Assembly: GCA_002376235.1 (NCBI GenBank)
Contig: DFNX01000006.1
Span: forward strand, 62,001-126,000
Direction: 5' to 3'
DNA: 64,000 bases
Origin: Neorhizobium sp. UBA3556
GTDB lineage: Bacteria; Pseudomonadota; Alphaproteobacteria; Rhizobiales; Rhizobiaceae
Shown: positions 7,723 to 15,552 of the stretch, in pieces
Layout: each line of letters opens with the position of its first letter
Position numbering within the stretch: the first letter of the stretch is position 1
Notes under the pieces: model-generated
Databases searched by the model: none
Seen by the model: only the letters and a program-made list of their open reading frames with translations
Told to the model about the DNA's origin: nothing
Translations under genes and position numbers: made by a program

Positions 7723-8458
7723 AAAGCGTGTGTCCATTCACGAAAGAGGAGCCCTTGCCGGAGAGGAAGACTGCTGCACCGACGAGTTCATCGACATTAC
7801 CCCAACGGGCAGCCGGGGTGCGCTTTTCGAGCCATGCGGAAAATTCCGGATTGTCGACCAGCGCTTGGTTGAGCGGCGTCTTGAAATAGCCGGGTGCAAT
7901 CGCATTGACCTGCAGGCCGTGCTTGGCCCAGTCGGTGGACATGCCCTTGGTGAGGTTTTTGACCGCACCCTTGGTGGCCGTATAGGGGGCAATCCCCGGA
8001 CGGGCGAGCTCGCTCTGTACGGAGGCGATGTTGATGATCTTGCCGTGACCGCGGGCAATCATGTGGCGGGCGACAGCCTGGCCGACATAAAAGACGCTGG
8101 AAATATTGGTGGTCAGAAGCTGCTGCCACTTGTCGGCCGGAAATTCTTCCAGCGGTGAACGGTGCTGCATGCCGGCATTGTTGATCAGGATGTCGATTGC
8201 GCCGATTTCCGATTCGATGCGGGCGACACCGGCGGTGACGGACGCATGGTCTGTTGCATCGAAAGCGACGGCGTGGACGGTAAAGCCGTCTGCGCTCAGC
8301 TGCTTTTTCGCGCTGTCCAGTTTTGCCTCATCGCGGCCATTGAGAATGATGGTGGCGCCGTGTTCGGCAAGGCCACGCGCCAGCGCCAGGCCGATGCCCT
8401 GGCTGGAGCCTGTGATCAAAGCGGTTTTACCCGTCAGATCGAACAGCGGAAATGACAT
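7691..8458 (-). CDS. Short-chain dehydrogenase/reductase, gluconate 5-dehydrogenase (IdnO) type
   Basis: A 255-residue classical SDR: cofactor motif TGSSQGIG (16-23), NNAG (93-96), catalytic Ser146, and Tyr159/Lys163 in PYTATKGAVKNLTKGM. The phrase FDLTGKTALITGSSQGIG at the start and the C-terminal GHTLYVDGGITI are typical of the gluconate 5-dehydrogenase/IdnO group, which interconverts 5-keto-gluconate and gluconate. GGGAGGA stands in front of the ATG at 8458; longer open sequence runs into the operator. The downstream overlapping gluconokinase and divergent idonate dehydrogenase support the idonate to 5-ketogluconate to gluconate to 6-phosphogluconate route. Other SDR substrates cannot be excluded. 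Confidence 0.85.
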   Translation of the reverse strand: MSFPLFDLTGKTALITGSSQGIGLALARGLAEHGATIILNGRDEAKLDSAKKQLSADGFTVHAVAFDATDHASVTAGVARIESEIGAIDILINNAGMQHRSPLEEFPADKWQQLLTTNISSVFYVGQAVARHMIARGHGKIINIASVQSELARPGIAPYTATKGAVKNLTKGMSTDWAKHGLQVNAIAPGYFKTPLNQALVDNPEFSAWLEKRTPAARWGNVDELVGAAVFLSGKGSSFVNGHTLYVDGGITISL

Positions 8459-8493
8459 CAGAAATTCCTCCCGGTTCATAAGGTTCTTTAACG

Positions 8494-8523
8494 TTGACAT
8501 AGATGTTATCGATAACATATGCA
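8494..8523. promoter_or_regulatory. Divergent promoter region with LacI-family operator (copy 3)
   Basis: TGTTATCGATAACA at 8504-8517 sits midway between the SDR gene (minus) and the 2-hydroxyacid dehydrogenase gene (plus). On the plus strand TTGACA (8494-8499) precedes a weak -10; on the minus strand TTGCAT and TATGTC are 17 bp apart across the palindrome. One operator can therefore shut both transcripts. Confidence 0.85.
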
Positions 8524-8550
8524 ATTGAAAACCAACTTCGGGAGTGAGAA

Positions 8551-9495
8551 ATGAAGCCGCAGATTTTAGTCATCGGTCCTTATCCGGAATGGGACATGGT
8601 CGAGCTCGAAAAGAGCTATGACGTAAAAAAACTCTATGAGGCGAGCGACCGTGACGCCTTCATTGCAAACGATGCCAGCCAGGTAACGGCGATTGCCACG
8701 CGCGGCGAACTCGGCGCCTCGGCGGAACTGATCGCAAGGCTACCCAACCTGAAGATCATATCGGTCTATGGTGTTGGGTATGACGCGATCAATCTGGACG
8801 CCTGCCGCGAACGCGGTATCCGCGTCACCAACACGCCGGATGTCCTCACCAACGACGTTGCCGATCTCGGCGTTGCGATGATGCTCTGCCAGTCGCGCGG
8901 CATGATCGGCGCCGAACAGTGGGTGAAGGATGGAAGCTGGGCTGCCAAAGGGCTTTACCCGCTGAAGCGCAAGGTCTGGGGCCGCAAGGCCGGTGTTATG
9001 GGCCTCGGCCGCATCGGTTTCGAGGTCGCCAAGCGCCTTCGTGGTTTCGATATGGATATTGCCTATAGCGACGTCTCCGAAAAGTCCTATGCCGAGGGCA
9101 TGACGTTCATTGCCGATCCGGTGGCGCTTGCTGCACACTCTGATTTCCTGTTCGTGACGCTGGCGGCCTCCGCTGCCACGCGGCATATAGTCTCGAAGCC
9201 GGTGATCGAGGCTCTTGGCCCGGAAGGCATGCTGATCAACATCTCTCGCGCCTCCAACATCGACGAGGCAGCACTCCTGGACGCGCTTGAGAATGGCACG
9301 CTCGGTTCGGCGGCGCTCGATGTGTTCGAGGGCGAACCCAATCTCGATCCGCGCTTCCTCAAGCTGGAAAACGTGCTGTTGCAGCCGCATCATGCGTCGG
9401 GCACGATCGAGACGCGCAAGGCGATGGGCAAGCTTGTGCGAGACAATCTGGCGGCGCATTTTGCCGGCCAGCCCCTTCCCACTCCGGTCATCTGA
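8551..9495 (+). CDS. D-isomer-specific 2-hydroxyacid dehydrogenase (2-ketogluconate/glyoxylate reductase type)
   Basis: A 314-residue D-2-hydroxyacid dehydrogenase. The Rossmann motif GLGRIG is at 151-156, and the catalytic triad is visible as Arg233 (NISRASN), Glu262 (DVFEGEP) and a His at 280-281 (QPHHASGT). The N-terminal substrate-binding part includes ISVYGVGYDAINLDACRERG. GGAGTGAG precedes the ATG. The family reduces 2-oxo acids such as glyoxylate, hydroxypyruvate or 2-ketogluconate with NAD(P)H; in this regulon reduction of a 2-keto-sugar acid to gluconate is the natural guess. It is followed nine bases later by the idonate dehydrogenase gene and shares the operator at 8504-8517. Confidence 0.88.
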   Translation: MKPQILVIGPYPEWDMVELEKSYDVKKLYEASDRDAFIANDASQVTAIATRGELGASAELIARLPNLKIISVYGVGYDAINLDACRERGIRVTNTPDVLTNDVADLGVAMMLCQSRGMIGAEQWVKDGSWAAKGLYPLKRKVWGRKAGVMGLGRIGFEVAKRLRGFDMDIAYSDVSEKSYAEGMTFIADPVALAAHSDFLFVTLAASAATRHIVSKPVIEALGPEGMLINISRASNIDEAALLDALENGTLGSAALDVFEGEPNLDPRFLKLENVLLQPHHASGTIETRKAMGKLVRDNLAAHFAGQPLPTPVI

Positions 9496-9504
9496 GGTCG
9501 TGTC

Positions 9505-10536
9505 ATGAAAGCTGTCGTCATCCATTCCGCCAAGGACCTTCGGGTCGAGGATCGTGAAGTCGAGGCTGCCGGTGCGGGACAGGTGGATATTGCCATCGAA
9601 GCTGGTGGTATCTGCGGCTCCGACCTGCATTATTACCACCATGGCGGTTTCGGCACGGTGCGTGTCCGCGAGCCGATGATCCTCGGTCACGAGGTTGCGG
9701 GCCGTGTGGTCGCACTCGGTAGTGGCGTTTCGCATCTTGCCGTCGGCGATCGTGTCGCCGTCTCGCCGAGCCGTCCCTGCAATTCCTGCGACTACTGCCT
9801 CAAGGGCCAGCAGAACCATTGCCTCAACATGCGCTTTTATGGCAGCGCCATGCCCATGCCGCATATCCAGGGCGCGTTCCGTCAGCGTCTGGTGGCGGAA
9901 GCCTGGCAATGCCACAAGGTAAACGAAGGCATTTCCATCAACGAGGCCGCCTTCGCAGAACCCTTTGCCGTGACCCTGCATGCGGTTTCGCGCGCCGGTT
10001 CGCTTCAGGGCAAGCGGGTTCTGGTCACCGGCTGCGGTCCGATCGGCGTCCTGTCGATCATCGCCGCCCGCCTGCATGGCGCACGCGAAGTGGTGGCCAC
10101 CGACATCATGGATGCTGTGCTGGAAAAGGCGAAGGCGGTCGGTGCCGACCGCACTATCAACACCGCGTCGCAGCCCGATGCACTTAGCGCCTACACCGCC
10201 AACAAGGGGTATTTCGATGTTCACTTCGAAGCCTCCGGCAATGAACGCGCCGTGCGTTCGGGGCTTGAAATGCTCAAACCCCGCGGCATCCTCGTCCAGC
10301 TCGGCCTCGGTGGCGATATCTCGCTGCCGCAGAACACGATCGTCGCCAAGGAAATCGAGGTGAAGGGCACGTTCCGCTTCCACGAGGAATTCGGGCAGGC
10401 GGTCGACCTCATCAACCAGAAGCGCGTCGACTTCTCGCCGCTCCTGTCGGAGATCTACCCTGTCGCCGATGCGGTCAAGGCCTTCGAGGTGGCGGGTGAT
10501 CGCAGCCGTTCGATGAAGGTCCAGCTCAGCTTCTGA
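9505..10536 (+). CDS. idnD: L-idonate 5-dehydrogenase, zinc-dependent medium-chain dehydrogenase
   Basis: A 343-residue zinc alcohol dehydrogenase. Catalytic zinc ligands are Cys37 (GGICGSDLH) and His62-Glu63 (LGHE); the structural zinc is held by Cys92, Cys95, Cys98 and Cys106 (PCNSCDYCLKGQQNHC). The segment MRFYGSAMPMPHIQGAFRQ after the zinc lobe is typical of L-idonate 5-dehydrogenases, and VTGCGPIGVLS is the NAD-binding turn. It oxidises L-idonate to 5-ketogluconate, which the SDR at 7691 can reduce to gluconate and the kinase can phosphorylate. It is the last gene of this operon; a 14-bp-stem hairpin follows at 10549-10582. Confidence 0.9.
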   Translation: MKAVVIHSAKDLRVEDREVEAAGAGQVDIAIEAGGICGSDLHYYHHGGFGTVRVREPMILGHEVAGRVVALGSGVSHLAVGDRVAVSPSRPCNSCDYCLKGQQNHCLNMRFYGSAMPMPHIQGAFRQRLVAEAWQCHKVNEGISINEAAFAEPFAVTLHAVSRAGSLQGKRVLVTGCGPIGVLSIIAARLHGAREVVATDIMDAVLEKAKAVGADRTINTASQPDALSAYTANKGYFDVHFEASGNERAVRSGLEMLKPRGILVQLGLGGDISLPQNTIVAKEIEVKGTFRFHEEFGQAVDLINQKRVDFSPLLSEIYPVADAVKAFEVAGDRSRSMKVQLSF

Positions 10537-10548
10537 GCCCCGTAAATG

Positions 10549-10582
10549 TTATCAGGTGCTGCCGCGCAGCAGCACCTGATAA
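10549..10582 (+). terminator. Strong hairpin after idnD, probable terminator
   Basis: TTATCAGGTGCTGC (10549-10562) and GCAGCACCTGATAA (10569-10582) form a perfect 14-bp stem with a six-base loop. A classic T-run is absent (TTCGTCTT follows). Its position 12 bases behind the stop codon fits a transcript end. Confidence 0.7.
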
Positions 10583-10680
10583 TTCGTCTTGATGGTCGTG
10601 GCCCGAGCTACGGTCTTCCAGTACGGAGAGCGGCATCGTCAACTTCACGAAGTGTGCACCTCGATGTACGATGCTTCGCC

Positions 10681-10719
10681 ATGACCGATCGAGATCCTCT
10701 CTACCACCGTTACCGCTAG
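10681..10719 (+). pseudogene. Possible N-terminal scrap of an IS6-family transposase
   Basis: ATG at 10681 begins MTDRDPLYHRYR and then stops with TAG. In rhizobial IS6-type transposases a start of the form DPLYRRHRFP followed by EVIAEAVWLY is familiar to me, so this may be the first dozen codons of such a gene. Nothing further downstream matches. Weak evidence because it is so short. Confidence 0.3.
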
Positions 10720-10827
10720 GAGAACCATCTTTTGGTGAAAATAGCAGTCACGGAAACTCCTTGACGCTCAACTGATGTGCTCCCCGATTTTGGGCCAGCG
10801 AGAACTGGAATTTTCCGGGGTTAAAGC

Positions 10828-11580
10828 TCAGGTCGGCGGGGATGCCGCTGAGCCGTTCATGAGCGAAATCGGCACCTTGCTGCCGATCGCGCTATGTGGC
10901 CGGAACTCGTTATAGTCTCTACGCCAATCCTCCATCTTTGCCCGTGCGTCGTCACAGCTCATGAACCAATGGGCGTTCAGGCATTCCGCACGGAACTTGC
11001 CGTTGAAGCTTTCGATATAGCTGTTGTCGGTCGGCTTCCCGGTCGCGAGAAGTCGAGCACGACGCCCTTGTGATAGGCCCAGAGATCAAGGTCTCGAGAG
11101 ATGAATTCGCTGCCATTATCGACACGAATGGTGGCAGGGTAACCCAGCTCCCGGCATACTCTTTCGAGCGTTTGGACTACGTCCTCGCCCTTGTAGTTGA
11201 AGCGTGCATCGACCGTCGGCGAGAAACGCGAGAAGGTGTCCACAACCGTCAGAACTCTGATCTTGCGACCCGTGGCCAACTGGTCGTGAACGAAGTCCAT
11301 CGCCCAGACATGGTTTGAATGGGTCGCCTCAGTACGGTCGATCCGCAGCTTCGCCTTGACCCGGCGCTTGGGCTTTAGGCGGGCAATCGATTCACTGGAT
11401 CGATTGCTTACCCGCCTCAATGTTGCGCAGTTGCAGGCCCATCTCCTTGTAAAGGCGTTAGATTCTCTTCGGATTGACAGCCTACCCGTCACGCCTGATC
11501 AGGACATGCACACGCCGATAGCCATAACGCACCCGCGTCTGGCAGATATCCTCGTCTTCCCATCAGGGATCATAAGTGGA
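10828..11580 (-). pseudogene. Degenerate IS3-family transposase (OrfB, DDE domain)
   Basis: Pieces of an IS3-type OrfB are legible on the minus strand: RYGYRRVHVLIRRDG then a TAG stop, RLYKEMGLQLRN after a TAA stop, then AMDFVHDQLATGRKIRVLTV, VDTFSRFSPTVDARF, and RVDNGSEFISRDLDLWAYHK. After a frameshift near 11040 the end continues as NSYIESFNGKFRAECLN, DWRRDYNEFRPH and SLMNGSAASPPT, stopping at 10828. The DDE residues lie in AMDF, RVDNG and YIESF. Two nonsense codons, a frameshift, a short palindromic insertion (11378-11416), a missing N-terminus and no OrfA make this a dead element. TGGAATTTTCC at 10806-10816 recurs inverted at 11578-11588 and may mark element ends. Confidence 0.85.
11378..11416. 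repeat. Short imperfect palindrome inside the dead transposase
   Basis: GGCGGGCAATCGAT (11378-11391) faces ATCGATTGCTTACCCGCC (11399-11416). It falls between codons for LQLRN and PKRRVKAK, where the transposase should continue with only one or two residues, so it looks like a small insertion. Confidence 0.45.
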
Positions 11581-11776
11581 AAATTCCAAGTCCAAATGGC
11601 CTAATTTAACGGTAGCATGTCGAGCGCAAGCGTCTCACGAATTGGGATGCTATCAGCTATCGAGTGCAAGAACCGACAGAGATTTAGATCGACGTCTTTG
11701 ACAAACTCGAGATTATTCACATCCAGCCCGGTGCGGCGTGAGGAGGACTAGCTGAAAGCCGGCTTGTCGCTTCTTA

Positions 11777-11812
11777 AATTATTTCAATAATCACAATTAT
11801 ATCGAAATAATT
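11777..11812. promoter_or_regulatory. Nine-bp inverted repeat upstream of the alpha/beta hydrolase gene
   Basis: AATTATTTC (11777-11785) and GAAATAATT (11804-11812) are perfect inverted copies separated by 18 bp in AT-rich DNA about 100 bp before the hydrolase start. The rest of 11589-11908 holds no gene that I can see. Likely a regulator-binding site; the regulator is unknown. Confidence 0.5.
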
Positions 11813-11908
11813 AATGCAATTGTTGGTGGGTGCATTTTTTTACAATATCCGGCCGTCAGAGACGCATAGCTTTCCAATCAGCATGACAGCGACACCCCGG
11901 AGCCGACC

Positions 11909-12889
11909 ATGACCAATATGATTCTTCCTCTCACCCGACGCAGTGCTTTGCTTTCCGGAGCCGCCGCTGCTGCAGCTCTAGCAATCCCCACTTCGTTCAC
12001 CCTTGCAGCCAATGCTGCATCTACCAAACACCCCACTGAAGGATACAAGACCATGGCTTATGTAACCACCAAAGACGGCGTCGACATCTTCTACAAGGAC
12101 TGGGGTCCGAAGGACGCGCAGCCGATTGTCTTCCACCATGGCTGGCCGCTGTCGTCGGACGACTGGGATGCGCAGATGCTGTTCTTCGTCTCCAAGGGTT
12201 TTCGCGTTGTTGCGCATGACCGTCGCGGCCATGGCCGTTCGGCTCAGGTGGCGGAAGGTCACGATATGGACCATTACGCTGCCGACGCATTCGCCGTTGT
12301 TGAAAATCTCGACCTAAAGGATGCGGTCCATATCGGTCACTCCACCGGCGGCGGCGAAGTTGCCCGTTATGTCGCCAAGCATGGCCAGAAGGCTGGTCGC
12401 GTTGCCAAGGCTGTTCTCGTCTCCGCCGTGCCGCCGCTGATGCTGAAGACCGAAGCCAACCCGGAAGGCTTGCCTATCGAAGTGTTCGATGGCTTCCGCT
12501 CGGCGCTGGCCGCCAACCGCGCGCAGTTCTTCCGCGATGTTCCGGCTGGTCCGTTCTATGGCTTCAACCGTGACGGCGCCAAGGTGCAGGAAGGCGTGAT
12601 CCAGAACTGGTGGCGTCAGGGCATGATGGGCGGCGCAAAGGCCCATTATGACGGCATCAAGGCCTTCTCCGAAACCGACCAGACGGAAGACCTGAAGGCG
12701 ATCACGGTGCCGACGCTGGTCCTTCACGGCGAGGACGACCAGATTGTTCCGATCGCGGATTCGGCACTCAAGTCGGCCAAGCTTTTGAAGAACGGCACCC
12801 TGAAGACCTATCCGGGCTTCTCGCACGGCATGCTCACCGTCAATGCTGATGTGCTGAACGCCGATCTGCTGGCCTTCGTGAAGGGCTGA
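11909..12889 (+). CDS. Tat-exported alpha/beta hydrolase (non-heme chloroperoxidase/arylesterase family)
   Basis: A 326-residue hydrolase. The N-terminus has a twin-arginine signal (LTRRSALLSG, residues 8-17, then an Ala-rich hydrophobic core ending near ANA), so export in folded form is expected. The mature part begins YVTTKDGVDIFYKDWG, has the oxyanion segment FHHGWPLSSDDWD, the nucleophile elbow GHSTGG with Ser145, the acid in VLHGEDDQIVP and the base His in PGFSHGM. This is the layout of cofactor-free haloperoxidases and aryl esterases; most exported homologues are annotated only as alpha/beta hydrolases and the natural substrate is unknown. It stands alone, with an inverted repeat upstream and a strong terminator downstream. 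Confidence 0.88.
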   Translation: MTNMILPLTRRSALLSGAAAAAALAIPTSFTLAANAASTKHPTEGYKTMAYVTTKDGVDIFYKDWGPKDAQPIVFHHGWPLSSDDWDAQMLFFVSKGFRVVAHDRRGHGRSAQVAEGHDMDHYAADAFAVVENLDLKDAVHIGHSTGGGEVARYVAKHGQKAGRVAKAVLVSAVPPLMLKTEANPEGLPIEVFDGFRSALAANRAQFFRDVPAGPFYGFNRDGAKVQEGVIQNWWRQGMMGGAKAHYDGIKAFSETDQTEDLKAITVPTLVLHGEDDQIVPIADSALKSAKLLKNGTLKTYPGFSHGMLTVNADVLNADLLAFVKG

Positions 12890-12900
12890 ATTTGGAAATG

Positions 12901-12933
12901 GGCCGCGGCATGGCGAATGCCGCGGCCTTTTTG
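12901..12933 (+). terminator. Rho-independent terminator after the hydrolase gene
   Basis: GGCCGCGGCAT and ATGCCGCGGCC form an 11-bp stem around GGCGA and are followed by TTTTTG. Confidence 0.88.
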
Positions 12934-13112
12934 TCTCTGCGTTATCGAGCGCAGGAAGATTTGTCGTGTTTCATGACAACGATCAATCTTTTCAGGCTCT
13001 TGATGCTTTAGCCATGATTTCGATCCCCGCCGCCGTTGCGGTCTGCATTTCTGCGATGCTCACCTCTTCGGCGATCGAAATGAAACGTCTATGCGAAAGA
13101 GCCCGGTTCCCA

Positions 13113-14129
13113 ATGAGCCTTCCTCCCAGCTTCCGTCAGGTGCGCGCTTTCCTGGCCCTTGTAGAACACCTGAAGTTCACCCGCGCTGCACAGGAACTGA
13201 ACGTCTCGCAGCCGACATTAACGGTGCAGATCAATCAGCTTGAAGAGCAACTGGGCATCAGGCTATTCGATCGCAACAAGCGCCGTGTCGAGTTGACACC
13301 GGCCGGGCGCAACATTCTGCCGCTGATGGAGCGCCTCGCCATGAATATGGATGAGATCCTGCTCGCTGCAACGGACCTTACCTATGCCCGCAGGGGTATC
13401 GTGAAAATTGCCGCCCTGCCGTCTGTCGCGGCAAGTTTTCTGCCGCGCGCGATCATGTTTTTCCGGCAGCAGAATCCTGGCATCGAGATCAGTGTCTGGG
13501 ATGTCGTCGGTGAAGACATCATCAGGCTTGTAAAAGCCGAGGAGGTCGATTTCGGCATTGGAACGCGTATCAGTTCCGATCGAAGCATAAAGGTCGAAGA
13601 CTATGTGTCCGACAGCCTTTGTGCGTTCTTTCCAGTCGACCACCCACTGGCCAATGCTGCGCCGGTTCTGCAGATCGGTGATTTTGCGTCCTATCCACTC
13701 GTTCTGACGCGGAAAAACAGTACGGTTCGCGTGCTTTTCGAGCGTTCGATGGAGCGTGAAGGCTGTGAGGTCAGCGTCGTCATGGAAGCCAATTATATGT
13801 CGACGGCGCTGAGCATGGTGCGCGCAGGCGTCGGTGTCGCGATTCTTCCGACGTCCGCGATAGAGGCCGGTAATATGACAGGTCTTGCCTTCAAGCTCGT
13901 CGATGCGCCCTGGTTCAACCGGCGGGTGGGGATCATCCGCAAGGCGGAGCGTTCGCTTCACCCGGTAGCCAAACGCTTCATCGAGACGATGTATGACATG
14001 CCGGATCTTCGCACCGACGAGAGTTTCAAGTCGGTCCGCCGCCTTGACAAGGTTCCGGCGAGAGTGACGGTGCCGGGAACCAACAAGTCTGACAGCATTC
14101 CGGTTTCTTTGCCGGGAGTAGCGGTCTGA
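13113..14129 (+). CDS. LysR-family transcriptional regulator
   Basis: A 338-residue LysR regulator. The winged helix-turn-helix is at residues about 3-62 (FRQVRAFLALVEHLKFTRAA, then QELNVSQPTLTVQINQLEEQ), and the effector-binding domain follows (VKIAALPSVAASFLPRAI, later ALSMVRAGVGVAILP). The ATG at 13113 places the HTH at the usual position; an open extension back to 12966 encodes no familiar sequence. The last 40 residues beyond the usual end (after RFIETMYDMPD) are a polar tail. It is not obviously paired with a divergent target; it may control the hydrolase upstream or the redox cluster downstream. Effector unknown. Confidence 0.88.
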   Translation: MSLPPSFRQVRAFLALVEHLKFTRAAQELNVSQPTLTVQINQLEEQLGIRLFDRNKRRVELTPAGRNILPLMERLAMNMDEILLAATDLTYARRGIVKIAALPSVAASFLPRAIMFFRQQNPGIEISVWDVVGEDIIRLVKAEEVDFGIGTRISSDRSIKVEDYVSDSLCAFFPVDHPLANAAPVLQIGDFASYPLVLTRKNSTVRVLFERSMEREGCEVSVVMEANYMSTALSMVRAGVGVAILPTSAIEAGNMTGLAFKLVDAPWFNRRVGIIRKAERSLHPVAKRFIETMYDMPDLRTDESFKSVRRLDKVPARVTVPGTNKSDSIPVSLPGVAV

Positions 14130-14316
14130 AGCGGTTTGCCTTTGGCGTGCAAGGGAAGACGAATATCTAGCTGGAGCGCTTCATTCACATTGGCTCGCAA
14201 CGCGAGATAATTCGTGTTCCTGCAATTTTGGATCATTCTTCTGCCACATGCGTTAGTCATCGCTGCATATCATCCGCACCTGAACGGATGAACATAATAC
14301 GATAAGGAGTACAGGG

Positions 14317-14853
14317 ATGAAAAAGACAATCGCCGCGGCTTTCGCCGCTTTTCCCGTTGCATTTGTCGCAACGGCTGCCCCGGCCGCTGACGTCATCAGC
14401 CGACGGGATAACGTTCCGACCTATCAAGAGTCTGACCAGCGCGGCGGTGTCAGGATCGGCTATCTCGATTGCTCGATCGGTGGCGGCGTCGGTTATGTTC
14501 TGGGCTCGGCCAAGGAAGCAGACTGCGTCTTCAAGTCGACCATGGGCAGTGAGCCGCTTGATCGCTACACCGGTGTGGTGCGCAAGATGGGCGTTGATCT
14601 TGGCTTCACCACCCGCAGCCGCCTGATCTGGGCAGTCTTCGCACCAACCGCCGGTTATCACCATGGTTCGCTCGGCGGCCTCTATCAGGGTGCGACCGCG
14701 GAAGCCACGATCGGGGCAGGCGTAGGCGCCAATATCCTCGTCGGTGGTACATCCGGCTCGATCCATCTTCAGACGGTCAGCGTGACGGGCCAGCTCGGCC
14801 TCAACCTCGCTGCTACGGGCACGTCGGTGACACTTTCGCCTGCCCAGATGTAA
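14317..14853 (+). CDS. Secreted DUF992 family protein
   Basis: A 178-residue exported protein: a signal peptide (MKKTIAAAFAAFPVAFVATA, cleavage after APA), then the DUF992 pattern VRIGYLDCSIGGGVGYVLGS, DRYTGVVRKMGVDLGFT, LIWAVFAPT and the glycine-rich ending ATIGAGVGANILVGG. DUF992 proteins are common in Rhizobiales, usually single periplasmic proteins of unknown role. AAGGAG lies upstream of the ATG. A perfect hairpin follows at 14864-14896. No operon partner on this strand. Confidence 0.85.
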   Translation: MKKTIAAAFAAFPVAFVATAAPAADVISRRDNVPTYQESDQRGGVRIGYLDCSIGGGVGYVLGSAKEADCVFKSTMGSEPLDRYTGVVRKMGVDLGFTTRSRLIWAVFAPTAGYHHGSLGGLYQGATAEATIGAGVGANILVGGTSGSIHLQTVSVTGQLGLNLAATGTSVTLSPAQM

Positions 14854-14863
14854 TCCAGCACAG

Positions 14864-14896
14864 CGGCCTGCCTCGTCAATCTTGCGAGGCAGGCCG
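14864..14896. terminator. Bidirectional-looking hairpin between convergent genes
   Basis: CGGCCTGCCTCG (14864-14875) and CGAGGCAGGCCG (14885-14896) form a perfect 12-bp stem between the DUF992 gene and the convergent flavodoxin gene. There is no T-run on either side. Confidence 0.6.
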
Positions 14897-14945
14897 AAGT
14901 TGCGTTTATGGGGCGCTTTAACGGTACGTCCGTCAACGAACGCTG

Positions 14946-15524
14946 CTATTTTTCCGTGAGCCAGTCGGAAACCTTGTCCAGGGTTCGGCGCTCCTGATCG
15001 GCCTCCATCGAGAATGCCGGATGGAGATCGGCGCTCGGCATATGTGCGTGAAGCACGTCCATGCAATTGCCCAGCCCATATCCACCATGTGTGATAAAGG
15101 GAATGACCGCCTTTCCGGACAGGTCGTGGGCACGGAGAAACGAGCGAATGACCGGCGGCGCAGTCATGCCCCAGATCGGCATGCCCAGATAAACCATGTC
15201 ATATCCGTCGATATCAGCCACGAAATGCCCGAGCGGCGGCAGGTATTGCGATTGGGTTTCACGTCGCGCCTGCTCGACTGTCGCTTGGTAGTCCTCCGGA
15301 TAAGGCGTTTCCGTTTTAATCTCGAAAAGCGTGGCATCCATGGCCCGTCTTATCTGGCGGGCTATGACGGCAGTATTTCCCGTTCGCGAATAGTAGGCGA
15401 CGAGTATCTTTCCTGCTTCGACCCGAAGCTGTTGGGCCGATGTGTCAGCTGCCGCCAGCACCAGGCCGGCGGCAGTCAGAGGCAAAGCTTTCAGCAGGCG
15501 TCTTCTCTGCAACTCGTTGTCCAA
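14946..15524 (-). CDS. Exported flavodoxin-like protein
   Basis: A 192-residue flavodoxin-fold protein with an export signal: RRRLLKAL near the N-terminus followed by a hydrophobic stretch ending before AQQLRVEAGK, a Tat-like pattern that suits a protein carrying folded FMN. The FMN-phosphate loop is YYSRTGNT; YLGMPIWGMTAPPVIRSFL and FITHGGYGLGNC are typical of the flavodoxin_4 type group. It presumably moves electrons outside the cytoplasm. It is the last gene of a three-gene minus-strand set with the CMD-cupin fusion and the aldo/keto reductase; the gap to the fusion gene is only 28 bp. Confidence 0.82.
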   Translation of the reverse strand: MDNELQRRRLLKALPLTAAGLVLAAADTSAQQLRVEAGKILVAYYSRTGNTAVIARQIRRAMDATLFEIKTETPYPEDYQATVEQARRETQSQYLPPLGHFVADIDGYDMVYLGMPIWGMTAPPVIRSFLRAHDLSGKAVIPFITHGGYGLGNCMDVLHAHMPSADLHPAFSMEADQERRTLDKVSDWLTEK

Positions 15525-15552
15525 GATCGGCCGCCTCCGGTTTCCTGTTTCG

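Noticed and set aside
8740..10383. A 547-codon open frame on the minus strand
   Set aside because: It lies antisense to the dehydrogenase and idnD genes, whose protein families are clear. High GC content keeps the opposite frame open; the translation resembles no family.
10549..10556. A fourth operator half-site (TTATC after ATG, similar to half of TGTTATCGATAACA)
   Set aside because: Only the left half matches; the bases belong to the stem of the hairpin after idnD, and no promoter follows.
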